64,000 bases of DNA from Sisyra terminalis (taxonomy: Eukaryota; Arthropoda; Insecta; Neuroptera; Sisyridae), in assembly GCA_958496175.1 (NCBI GenBank), contig OY292275.1:4154001-4218000 (forward strand), given 5' to 3'. The notes beneath the pieces are model-generated. The model had not been told where the DNA came from, did no database searches, and saw only the letters and a program-made list of their open reading frames with translations. The position numbers were made by a program, and so were the translations under genes. Position 1 is the first letter of the stretch. Each line of letters opens with the position of its first letter. Positions 24,251-35,676 of this stretch are shown piece after piece.

Positions 24251-25500
24251 TTGGAAAATTCAAATTCCTTCGAACGAAAAAATTTTTCAAGTTTCCATCA
24301 ATGAAGAAATCTTTATATATGAGTTTTAACGATCAATAAATATATCTTCCAATGGCCGAATCGATAAGCGCACGGAATATGTTATAAACGGAAAGACGAT
24401 GGATCGAACCCCCAATCAGGTAAAAGATTTTTATATTTCTACTAACCAATTTCTAATTTCTATATATTCGTTACAGCTTAAAGTATCACTTACGATCGTT
24501 AATAATTATTCTTCGTTAAGTTTCAGCCGAATAATTCGATCATCACTTCCAACCTTTCGGGGTTGAGAAGTGATCGATCGATTACGTAGATTTTTTTTCT
24601 TTTTGATTTCGCATATATGACGTCACCTTATGACGTCACGAAATGACGTCATTAACGAAAAAATTCGGGGGAGGATATCGAATTTTCGATTTTCATGCAA
24701 TAAGATTTTGGGAATGGCTTGGTTACGTCACGGGAGGCCTAAAAAACATATCCTATAATCAATTTTTCTCGTTTTTTTTTTGAAAAATTTTCTGCCAAAA
24801 TTTTGAAAAATCCCAAAAATAGACCAAATTTGCTTATTTTTTTCACTTTTTTCAACTTTAACGCCGTTTCTAGCGAAAACTATCGATCGTAGGTTAACGA
24901 TAGTAGGCTCATTCGATAGTGCTTGAATTACTCTATCGATGGTGTAAATATGGTCCCGGAAAAGCTTAAGGGGAAAAACTTTTTTTTTCAACTTGTCAAA
25001 AATTTAAAAACGTCGACCAGATGCCATCAAATTAATGAAAATTTTTTTTATCGAATTTCTAGATGAAATTCGCACCATAGGTGCTTAACGTTACGATTGA
25101 AGCAAATATTCAAAAAATAATTTTCTCTTCGATACACTTCATAGAATTTTTCGATAAAACAAATTTACATTTATACATCATAATGCAATGGAAATTTAAA
25201 TTATTTTCTTGAAAAAAAGGATTCCCGGGCCAAAAAATTTTCCTTTGTGGTTCGACAACTTTTCCGAACGTAGCATGAAGAAGCAATGGTTCAATTTTTC
25301 CGGAAAACTCAACGAAAATCGTTCGATTGTAAAAGATTAAAATTAATTCGATATTAAAGAATTATATAACAACCAAATTATAGCAATACGAATACAAATT
25401 TGTTTTATCGAAAAAAAGGATGAAGGACATTAAAATGTTACAATGTGTTAAGTCAAATTTTCCGGGATTAACATGGAGCAGCTATAGTTAAAATATTTTT
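24251..25500 (+). repeat. 1.25-kb unit C (left arm)
   Basis: Landmark ATGAGTTTTAACG at 24319. The tRNA-like module is at 24350-24419 (TGGCCGAATCGATAAGCGC...GGATCGAACCCC). The intron-like segment is 24420-24476. TGACGTCA occurs at 24618, 24631 and 24644, three sites in 34 bp. The ACTATCG...CGATAGT hairpin follows near 24879. This unit and one neighbour are the extra copies absent from the right arm. Confidence 0.82.
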
Positions 25501-26430
25501 GGAAAATTACAATTCCTTCGATCGAAAAAAATTTTCAAGTTTCAATCGATTGAGAAATCTTTATATATGAGTTTTAACGATCAATAAATATATCTTCCAA
25601 TGGCCGAATCGATAAGCGCACGGAATATGTTATAAACGGAAAGACGACGGATCGAACCCCCAACAAGGTAAAAGATTTTTATATTTCTACTAACCAATTG
25701 CTAATTTCTATATATTCGTTACAGCTTAAAGTATCACTTTCGATCGTTAATAAATACCTTAACGTTAGTTTCAGCCGAATAATTCGATCAGCACTTCTAA
25801 CCTTTCGGGGTTGAGAAGTGATCGATCGATTACGTAGATTTTTTTTTTTTTGGTTTGTGCATATGACGTCATAAATACGTCGTTACCCTATGACGTCATT
25901 CCCGAAAAAAAAAAACGAAAAATTAGCGAAGTTTCGATTTCCGTGAAATAGGATACTGGGAATAGCTTAGTTACGTCACGGGAGGCCTAAAAAACATATC
26001 CTCAAGTCAATTTTTTGGTTTTTTTTTTCGAAAATTTTTTGGCCTAAATTTTAATAAATCCCAAAAATAGGTCAATATTCGTGATTTTGTTCACTTTTTT
26101 AAACTTCAACGCCGTTTTTAGCGAAAACTATCGATCGTAGGTTAACGATAGTAGGCTCATTCGATAGCGCTTGAATTACTCTATCGATGGTGTAAATATG
26201 GTCCCGGAAAAGCTTAAGGGGAAAAACTTTTTTTTTCAACTTCTCAAAAATTTGAAAATCTTGACCTGATGCCCGTCGAATTAATGAACATTTTTTTTAT
26301 CGAATTTTGGGATGAAATTTACACCATTGGTGCATAACGTTACGATCGAAGCTATAATATAAAAAAAATTGAACTTTTCGAATGCCATCATCGAATTTTT
26401 GCATAGTGAAAATTTTTACTTACGTCATAA
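25501..26430 (+). repeat. 1.25-kb unit D (left arm, runs into the centre)
   Basis: Landmark ATGAGTTTTAACG at 25567. The tRNA-like module is at 25598-25667 and the intron-like segment at 25668-25724. TGACGTCA occurs at 25864 and 25891, and the hairpin near 26127. The unit stops at the palindrome centre near 26430, where arm sequences meet with only a short unpaired loop (around 26400-26460). Confidence 0.82.
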
Positions 26431-27360
26431 TGCTATGCAGTTGTTAATTTGTTTTATCGAAAAATTCTATGATGGGATTCGAAAAGTTCAATTTTTTTTA
26501 AATAATAGCTTCGATCGTAATGTTATACACCGATGGTGTAAATTTCATCTTAAAATTCGATAAAAAAAATTTTCATTAATTTGATGGGCATCTGGTCGAG
26601 GTTTGGTAATTTTTGAGAAGTTGAAAAAAAAAGTTTTTCCCCTTAAGCTTTTCCGGGACCATATTTACACCATCGATAGAGTAATTCAAGCGCTATTGAA
26701 TGAGCCCACTATCGTTAACCTACGATCGATAGTTTCCGCTAGAAACGGCGTTAAAGTTGGAAAAAGTGAAAAAAAACGAGAAAAATGGCCTATTTTTGGG
26801 ATGTTTCGGATTTTCGGACGAAAAATTTTTGAAAAAAAAAATAAATAATTGACTTTAGGATATGTTTTTTAAGCCTCCCGTGACGTAACTAAGCCATTCC
26901 CAGTATCCTATTTCACGGAAATCGAAAATTCGATATCCTCCCCCGAATTTTTTCGTTAATGACGTCATTGGATGGCGACGTATGTGTGACGTCACATATG
27001 CGAAATCAAAAAGAAAAAAACGCTACGTAATCGATCGATCATTTCTCAACCCCGAAAGGTTGGAAGTGATCAATCGAATTATTCGGCTGAAACTAACGTT
27101 AAGATAATTATTAACGATCGTAAGTGATAATTTAAGCTGTAACGAATAGATAGAAATTAGAAATTGGTTAGTAGAAATATAAAAATCTTTTACCTTGTTG
27201 GGGGTTCGATCCATCGTCTTTCCGTTTGAATATTATCCGTGCGCTTATCGATTCAGCCATTGGAAGATATATTTATTAATCGTTAAAACTCATATATAAA
27301 GATTTCTTCATTTAAGGAAACTTGAAAAATTTTTTCGATCGAAGGAATTGTAATTTTCCA
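26431..27360 (-). repeat. 1.25-kb unit D' (right arm, mirrors D)
   Basis: The reverse complement of unit D. The hairpin is near 26709, TGACGTCA at 26960 and 26987, the intron-like segment at 27137-27193, the tRNA-like module at 27194-27263, and the landmark CGTTAAAACTCAT ends at 27293. Divergence from D is mostly point changes and small indels, so the arms are not freshly copied. Confidence 0.8.
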
Positions 27361-28690
27361 AAAATATTTTATCCATAGCTGCTCCATGTTAATCCCGGAA
27401 AATTTGTCTAAAGACATTGTAATATTTTATAGTCCTTGATCATTTTTTCGTAAAAACAAATTTTTACCTATTTGAATAGCATTTTCGTACATAATAAATA
27501 ATAATTTAATATCGAATTAATTTACTTTAATTTTTTACAATCAGACGATTTTCGTGGAGTTTTCCGGAAAAATTTGAACCATTGCTTCTTCATGTTACGT
27601 TCGGAAAAATTGTGGAACCACAATGAAAAATTTTTAGGTCCTTGATCCTTTTTTTCAAGAAAACAATTTTCATTTGCATTGCATTATGACGCATAGACGG
27701 AATTTATAACTTCGTAAATTTCGTTTATGGTTATCGATAAGTTCAAATTTTTGTCGATAATAGTTTCGATCGTATCGTAATGGTGCGATTTTATGTAAAA
27801 ACTCAACAAATATTTTTTCAAAATAATTTTATATTTTCGACGGGCATCCGGTCGAGGTTTTGAAATTTTTGAGAAGTTGAAAAAAAAAGTTTTTCCCCTT
27901 AAGCTTTTCCGGGACCAAATTTACACCATCGATAGAGTAATTCAAGCGCTATCGAATGAGCCCACTATCGTTAACCTACGATCGATAGTTTTCGCTAGAA
28001 ACGGCGTTAAAGTTGAAAAAAGTGAAAAAAATCACCTGATTTGGCCGATTTTTAGGGGTTTTCAGCATTTCGGCCAAAAATTTTTCGAAAAAAAAATGAA
28101 AAATATTGACTATAGGAAATGTTTTTTATGCATCCCGTGACGTAACTAAGCCATTCCCAGAATCCTATTTCACGAAAATCGAAAATTCGCTCATTTTTAG
28201 ATTTTTTTCGGGAATGACGTCATTGGGAGATTTCATTTGAAGGCGACGGATGTATGACGTCATATATATGAAATTGAGTGACGTCACAAAATCAATGAGC
28301 AAAAATAAAATGAAAAATATATTCCATCATCGATCGATCGAACGATCATTTCCAACCCCGAAAGGTTGGAACTGTTCGATCGAATATTTCGATGATGAAA
28401 TGTCTGGAAACAATTATTAATGTTAATTAGTGATGTGATAAGCTGTAAGGAATAGAAATCAATTATTATATTTAAGAAAAAACACTTACCCCTTCCCTAT
28501 GGGATTCGAACCAGGGACCTCAGCTCCGGTAGTGGCGGCGACCTTAGCGATGCGGCTATCAGATGATATATGTAAATGACGTTAAAACTCATATATAAAC
28601 AATTCTTATGAGATTTGTGGAAAATTGAAATATTTTTTCGATCGAAATAATTAGAATTTCCCGACCATATTCGAACCATAGCTGCTCCAT
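27361..28690 (-). repeat. 1.25-kb unit A' (right arm, mirrors A)
   Basis: The reverse complement of unit A. The hairpin is near 27965, TGACGTCA at 28215, 28255 and 28279, the GTAAGTG donor-like complement at 28483-28489, the tRNA-like module at 28490-28562, and the landmark ends at 28592. It retains the unit A version of the tRNA-like module, so the outer variant predates the inversion. Confidence 0.8.
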
Positions 28691-29141
28691 CGAAGAGTTA
28701 AGATATTTTTCGATTTTGGCTTTTATCGTATTATTCGATAATCTATCGAAACACATTGTACCTTACTTCCCTAACTTATAAATTTTATTATACTTACCTT
28801 ATTATTAATTTAACTCTTATATATTCTTACTGTAAAAAAAAACTTCTGAAATATAAAATTCAAGAGGATGGGTGCGGTAAATCGAATTGAAACAATGTAT
28901 TCTATTAAAATAAATTTATTAATTTTAAATATCAATTAAATATAAACAATAAAACAATAAGAGTTTTTGGCATTTTTACAATTGTTTACAGTAATTATGT
29001 AAAAGTATCAATTGTTACAATCTTATAGAAAGTATTAAGTTAATAAAAAGGGTTTGATTATTCGGATAGTTTGATTATTTATCACTTGAACCACTTTAAT
29101 CACTTCATGTTCACTGATTTATTGAAACACAATTTACACCA

Positions 29142-29466
29142 CTAATTGTTGTAGTAAATCCTTTTGTATTCTTCGTGGTAGCTACCAATTGGGGAAATGA
29201 TATCCTTGAGGAATTTGATTGAAGATCCTCGGACGATCCGCATCCATTCTTCAAACGTCCATTTTGAAAAGTTGAACAATTCAGATCCATTGAAAACCTC
29301 TGTAATGTGTTTGGCCAGCTTCCTTCAGAGTTAAAAACTCAATTAAAACAATAATTACAAGTTTCAATAGCACTAGCACTTACTAAATATTGATCTCCCA
29401 AACGGATGATACTTTCCTCAACCCCAAAAAAAGAGCTTTTGTCCTCAAATTCTAGGCAAGACGAAT
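29142..29466 (-). pseudogene. Unrecognised two-exon gene fragment, right arm
   Basis: Mirror copy of 20891-21248. The first open part is 29384-29466, ending at donor GTAAGTG. The intron-like segment ends CTCTGAAG at 29323. The second part reads KLAKHITEVFNGSELF, FEEWMRIVRGSSIKFLKDII, then EEYKRIYYNN, and stops early at TAG (29142-29144). The left copy continues ten codons further. The same one-base phase mismatch across the proposed intron is present. Many of the differences between the copies change amino acids, which suggests decay. Confidence 0.5.
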
Positions 29467-29599
29467 CTGTAAAAAAAACATTGATTTAAATTAATAAAAC
29501 ATATCATACGTTCAATTTATATTAAGTTGTATACAAGGAACCTTAAACCGCAACCCAATTTCATAGATGATTTAATGATGGCCAAACTTCTAAAGGTTT

Positions 29600-30818
29600 T
29601 AAGATCGTTAACTTAATCGTTGATCTTTGTTGATTTTCCACGAAAATCGTCAAATTGCAAAAATTTTTTTGCGATGCCAATCGAAAATATACGTCCCTCT
29701 GTACATGCTGTGCAAATTTTTCCGTAAACGAGGCCCGTTTAAGGGACGAAATCGACCATCCAAGTGCCAAGAAGAATTCACCAATCCGTCCAAAGTTCAA
29801 TCGCTAAAGCCGTCGTTATATAAGGGAAAATTTTCGAACCATAGACGGTTTCGGGTTCGTAACAATGTATAGAACGATAATATTTCGAGCTTTTTTGAAT
29901 TCGAAACAAAAACATTTTTGGCCAAAAACAACCATGGGATAACCATCGATGATTTTTCATGAAAATCATCAATTTTTTTTTCTTTTTTAGGATGCCAAAC
30001 AAAAGTATAAGTCCATCTGTACATGCTTAGCAAATTTTTCCCCAAACAAACCACATTTAAGGGATGAAATCGACCATCAAAGTGGCAGAAGAAATCTTAG
30101 AAAACCATCCAAATTTCAATCGCATGTAACATCGTTATATAAGGGATGATTTTCGTACCAAAGGCATTTTCGGGTTCGTAACAATGTATAGAACGATAAT
30201 ATTTCGAGCTTTTTCGAATTCGAAACAACAAAATTTTTGACCAAAAAAAACCATGGGTTAAACATCGTTGATTTTCCACGAAAATCGTCAATTTTTTTTA
30301 TTTTTTTTTAGGATGCCAATCGAAAGTATAAGTCCATCTGAACATACTGTGCAAATTTTTCCCAAAACAAACTACGTTTAAAGGATGAAATCGCCCATCA
30401 AAGTGCCAGAAGAAATTATAAAAACCACCTAAACTTCAATCGCATGTAACATCGTTATATAAGGGATGACTTTCGAACCATAGGCAGTTTCGGGTTCGTA
30501 ACAATGTATTGAACGATAATATTTCGAGCATTTTCGAATTCAAAATAAAAACATTTTTGGCCAAAAAAACCGTGGGTTAACCATAGTTGATTTTCCACGA
30601 AAATCGTAAAATTGATTTTTTTTTACGATGCCAATCGAAAGCATAAGTCCATCCGTACATGCTGTGCAAATTTTTCTGAAAACTAAGCTCGTTTAAGGGA
30701 CGAAATCGGCCGTCCAAGTGCCAAGAAGAAATCACCAATCCATCCAAAGTTCAATCGCTAAAGTCATCGATATATAAGGGAAAATTTTCGAACCAAAGAC
30801 GATTTCGAGTATTTTTCA
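29600..30818 (-). repeat. Right-arm 320-bp tandem array
   Basis: About four head-to-tail copies on the minus strand, mirroring 19612-20735, including the GTACATGCTGTGCAAATTTTT and TACGATGCCAATCGAAA phrases. The outermost copy extends about 70 bp beyond the homologous left end. It may therefore preserve the truer element terminus near 30818. Confidence 0.83.
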
Positions 30819-31414
30819 ACAGATTTTAAAAAATGGCCAGCTCGTGAGAAGTAATGCGAATTTTTTATGATCTAAAGTGCAATAGGACGATAGGACTTAT
30901 GTACATTTATTAGAGCTAATAAAAATAAATTATTTTGTATTTCAAAGAAGTATTGCCAAAAAAAATCATTTTTAATGAAATTTTTTTTATTTTCTAAATT
31001 GTTTAACCAAATGTTTATATATTTTGAGTTGAAAAATAATTATCTTCATAATATTTTGTCAAAAAAATTAATAAGTGTGTATTAGCATGAGATATAGGAA
31101 AAAATCAGTTTTTATTTTTTTTCATAATGTTCCACCAAATCAAAAAATTTGAAAAAAATACTGAATATAGAGGAGTAGTAAAGACGTTTTTTTTTTTGAA
31201 AAAATTTGGCGGTGAACACTTTTCAAAAACGCACTCAAATAATTAATTTTAATTTCGTTTCAGTCCTTATAAATCGACATTCCATCTGAAAATAATTGTA
31301 AAAAATATTTTTCATGGCTTTTACTCCTTAAAATGAGAAAAAAATTCGTAGGTTATTAATTTTAAATTTTACTACTAAAAAAAATGGGTTTTTTTTCGAA
31401 ATACTCGAAAACCG
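30819..31414. other. AT-rich flank, no gene seen
   Basis: A/T-run-rich sequence next to the giant palindrome. No target duplication matching its left flank could be recognised. Confidence 0.4.
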
Positions 31415-32278
31415 CTTGTGATAGAAATCTGAAAATTTGGCTAAATTTTTTTTATTTAATATCAAAACGATTCTCTGACTTTGAATCGAAAATGCTGCGG
31501 GGGTAAAATACTTTTACCATACAAACCGGCCTACAGCCTTTGAGAATTTTTTTGGCAAATCCATTCCGCTGTATTTTTTTTTTTTTGGCGGCCAGAAGTT
31601 TTAGGGGAAGCCCGGGGTTTCTCTTGAAAAATGCCTAATTTTTTTTTTCATTCAGAATATTTTAAAGTGGTCCATTAGCTACGAATACTGTGGAAGATCT
31701 GTGACGAACTAATTCAAGCGAGAATGATTTATATATGCCACGATTTTCCCAACAAGTTTTCCTTCGGCGACCGGAAAATCTTATTGGAAAAGTGTTTTTC
31801 TTTTGCACGAAGCACATTCGAAGATTTGTTAAGTGCTTGCGATAAAAAGCTGAAAATTTGGCTCAATTTTTTTTCTTTTTAGTATCAAAACGCTCCCCTG
31901 AATTTGAATCGAAAATGCTAAGGCGGCACTTTTACCATACTAACCGGCCTATAGTCTTTGAGAATTTTTTTGGCAAATCCATTGCGCTGATTTTTTTTGG
32001 CGTCCAGAAATTTTAGGAGAAAACTGAGGTTTTCTCTTGAAAAATGCCTCAAATTTTTCCGGTAAATATCCGAGGAACGTTTTTTTTCCATTCAGGATAT
32101 TTTAAAGTGGTCCATTAGCTATGAATGCTGCGGAAGATCTGTGACGAACTAATTCAAGCGAGAAAGATTTATATATGCCACAATTTTTCCCAACAAGTTT
32201 TCCTTCGGCGACCGGAAAATCTAATTGGAAAAGTGTTTTTCTTTGGCACGAAGCACATTCGCAGATTTGTATTAAGTG
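31415..32278 (+). repeat. Two-copy 430-bp tandem duplication
   Basis: The segment 31415-31845 is repeated at 31846-32278. Shared phrases are GAATTTTTTTGGCAAATCCA, TTTAAAGTGGTCCATTAGCT, GAAGATCTGTGACGAACTAA and TTCCTTCGGCGACCGGAAAA. The copies differ by substitutions and by a TTTTCCGGTAAATATCCGAG insertion in copy 2. No coding capacity is evident. Confidence 0.8.
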
Positions 32279-34364
32279 AAGCAAAATGAATTACGCGGAT
32301 TTCGAATAAAATGTAAAAATGTTTTTAAGCTGCGAAGGATAATTTGTTTATGGAACCGTAATAAGAGGAAAATTCGATTTTAGTTTTTCGCTTTTTTTTT
32401 CTGGGGGGGGGGATGTTTTCTATGCACGGCGACGGAAAAAAAAATGAGGAAAACACATATAAATGAAATGTAAAATCGGTGTTGAAACGAAATGGCACAA
32501 TCCAACCACACCTCACCACCCACCCCTCTGTTGCCGCTCGTTTCGCCGCCTTTTTGTGTGTATGTGTACAGTAAACACAAATTTTTCTTGAAGCTTTTCC
32601 ACGACGCTTTATAACGAATGAAAAATATTTACTGTAATCTGCCAAGCTGACAAGGTAATCCTCGCTGATTAAAGTGTACACATATCTTCGAGGGGTTTTG
32701 GTTCGTGGATGAGACTTGGAATGGCTGGGGGGGGTGGACGGGTGGCGGGAATGGAGCGTCTGTTTGAGCAGAATGGATGGGAAAATGCAAGACGAAACCG
32801 ACATAGACGTGGTGTACGTGTAAGCTTTCCTTCCTGTTCCTGCCAACCACTTTCCACAGAAAAGTTGCCGGGCAAAAGAAAAGAAAAACCATCCCTCATC
32901 CCTCCAACTTGCCGTTCAACAATGAAATATGTAACGATGTTAGTTTTGGAATGAATGTGACTCCAATTTCTCGACACCAAACAAGCCTATACGTAAGTGG
33001 CACGTCCTTTTATCCTCCCCCGACAATATCCCCATTCAACAACTATCATTTAAGACTTTCCCACCCAACCACGGCCTTAAATTACACCCCAATTTTCCCC
33101 AACCAAATATTTCCCCCATTCAAATTAGACGCACACTTGATACGCCACTGGAAGTCAAAAAAAAAACACACTTGATTTTTATCTTTTAATTTAATAACAG
33201 CATCTTTATTTCTGCATCGATAACTTTAAAAATAATTAAATTTGGAGGAAAACATTTCCGCAGATGAATACAAAGAAAAGAAAGACGAGAAAAAAGTTTT
33301 ATTTTTTTTCCTTGATATTCGCGAGACGGGGCCAAACACCATAAAGCTCAATTTTTAACATTTTCACGAATTTTTTCTCTCTATATGCCTTTGGAGTAGT
33401 TGTCGGCGAAAAATTGCCAGTTCAAAGCGAAAAGGAAAATGAAATTGTATACGAAGGGAAATCATCAAAGTGTGGGTGAGTGTTGAAGCTTTTTCGATTT
33501 TCGAGAAATGCGAGCAAAGAAAATTTACCTATCTTTGTTTTTGGTGTATAAATTTTCCATTGTAAGACATTGGTGAAAATGTATAAAGCTTTTATGTTTA
33601 TTTTTTCTTGGTAGAAACGAAACTTTTTTCGAAGCCAAATCGACAAAAAGGAAAAGTTGACCAAAATTTTTTTAGTTAACAAAAGCTTACAGAAATATAT
33701 TTTGCTATCATCAGTAGAAATGATTTTCCAAAAAGCTTTGATATAAATATTTAATTGAGTACACTGTAAAAAATTTGATTCTGAGGTTCAATTCCTTAGC
33801 AGTTTGACTAATCTACGTTCATTAAGTTTGCTTTATTCAATCCCAAACGGTTTAAATCAAGAATTTTATATTTCTTGTAATTTCTTGTGAATTTTATATT
33901 TGAATAGAATGTCTAATACATTCACAACAATGGTAAGTGTAGTTGAGTGAACTCCCCACCACATTTCACATCAAAATCAGGGGACTTTATTTTTGTGTAC
34001 CTAAGCTGCTCATGCGCAAACCATGAAATGTTCAATACAGTTCCTTATAGTGCTGAATCACTATTCTCAATTATTGTTCATGCCATTTATGAGAAAATAT
34101 AAATACTATCCAAGAGTATCGACAATAAATAAAAATTATTCCTTCTTTTCCTTCTCTCTTTTATTTTAAAATTGTCAATCATTAATTTTATCAGAATTGA
34201 TATTATATATTATTATAATATTATAATATATTATTCATATATATTAACAATTCTAATAATTTAATTGGTTTCAACGTATATACTGTGATGAAATCTCCAC
34301 AGTACACAAAATTACCGTGGGGGGGGGGCACGTACCCCCGTGCCTCCCTGTTAAAAATTTGGTG
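32279..34364. other. Intergenic, higher-GC unique block then AT-rich
   Basis: 32.3-33.2 kb is relatively GC-rich and single-copy, with C/A-rich tracts. Long open stretches occur on both strands at once (for example 32325-32846 minus and 32709-32954 plus). This reflects base composition. No domain is recognised. An AT microsatellite-like tract lies near 34200-34255. Confidence 0.4.
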
Positions 34365-34373
34365 AATGAACAT

Positions 34374-35667
34374 AAGACTAAGCTAAAAAAATCGACAATT
34401 TTTTTTTTTTTTTTGAAAAGTATATCCAAAATATTGTTCAAGGAAACAAAAAAAAATATCGGGAAGGTTTGAGCCCTTAATATTAATAGGTCTATCATCT
34501 TTAATTTCGATTTTTTAATTTGTGTCTTCATTTTTACGTCAATGCTGTCAAACTATCAAGGTAAAAAAAATCATCTGCACATATATTTAAGAAAATTAAA
34601 TTCCCTACAAAAAAGGTTTCCTTGAAAATTTTTGCCAGACATGCCGTTTCCGAATAATCAAGCTTTAAACATTGATATAATTTTTAGATTTATCTTTTGT
34701 ATTTTGGAATTTTGTAACAAACGAACAAATAAATATACAGAAATAAACAATATAGATTTTTGAAGGAAATTTAATGCTCTACAAAAAAGGTCTCTTAACA
34801 TTTTTACATAAAATCACTTTTTCAAAAAGTAATTCACAATTAAAGTTGAATGAAATATTAAATTAATAATATTAAAATAAATCTACGTTTTCGTGTAATA
34901 AATAGCTCTTAACCGAGAATAGGTTAGGATATATTATGAAATTTACATATTTTAAGCAATAAGATTGGTAAAATGATAATTTTCGATCATGTAAAATATC
35001 AATTTTTCCCACTGAGTGAAAAAAAATTGGTTCAACAACGAAAAAAAGAATAATTTAATTTTTCCCTCAATTGAAAACGGCTTGAAATATCAAAAATTTT
35101 ATTATATATCCAAACTTATTCTCGGTTAACAGCTATTTATTACACGAAAACGTAGATTTACTTTAATATTATTAATTTAATATTTCATTCAACTTCCATT
35201 GTTAATAACTTTTGTAAAAGCGATTTTCTGTAAAAACGTCATGAGACCTTTTTTATAGAATATTAAATTCCCTTCAAGAATTTATATTGTTCATTTCAAT
35301 ATATTTTTTGGTTCGTTAGTTACAAAATTCCAAAATAAAGAAGATAAACTCAAAAATTATATCAATGTCTGAAGCTTGATTATTCGAAAACGGCATGCCT
35401 AACAAAAATTTTTATAGAAACGTTTTTTGTAGGGAATTTAATTTTCTATAAATATATGTGCAGATGAATTCTTTTGCTTTGATAGTTTGAGAGCATTGAC
35501 GCAAAAATGAAAGCACAAATTAAAAATCGAAATTAAAGATGTTAGACCTCTAAATATTAATATTAAGGGCTAAAACCATCCCGATATTTTTTTTTGGTCA
35601 CCTTGAACAATATTTTCTATATACTTTTCCAAAAAAAAAAAAAATAGTCGATTTTACGGCCCAGTCT
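34374..35667. mobile_element. Palindromic element (AGACTGGGCC type) with 9-bp target duplication
   Basis: Inverted ends AAGACTAAGC (left, mutated) and GGCCCAGTCT (right) bound a palindrome. It is flanked by a perfect 9-bp direct repeat, AATGAACAT, at 34365-34373 and 35668-35676. Arm modules are TTTGAGCCCTTAATATTAAT, GTCAATGCTGTCAAACTATC, CCCTACAAAAAAGG and ATGCTCTACAAAAAAGGTC. Related copies lie at 49694 and 52584, and a lone arm at 12236. The 9-bp duplication suggests Mutator-like mobilisation (inference). Confidence 0.87.
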
Positions 35668-35676
35668 AATGAACAT

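Larger units (their letters stand above)
19612..30818. mobile_element. Giant 11.2-kb palindromic (foldback) element
   Basis: The halves are reverse complements about a centre near 26430. In order, the left arm holds about four 320-bp tandem units (19612-20735), a gene-like fragment (20891-21248) and tandem 1.25-kb units (about 21700-26430). The right arm mirrors this order. The left arm has two extra 1.25-kb units, so it is about 2.5 kb longer. The left end is cut about 70 bp short of the right end. Long inverted repeats built from tandem units resemble FB/Galileo-type foldbacks of flies (architecture only). No transposase or integrase frame was found. It could instead be an inverted duplication of a satellite-like locus. 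Confidence 0.75.

Noticed and set aside
32325..32846. 173-codon open stretch, minus strand
   Set aside because: Longest frame in a GC-richer block, but low-complexity (poly-Lys, poly-Pro, poly-Ser), overlapped by frames on both strands, and without recognisable similarity.
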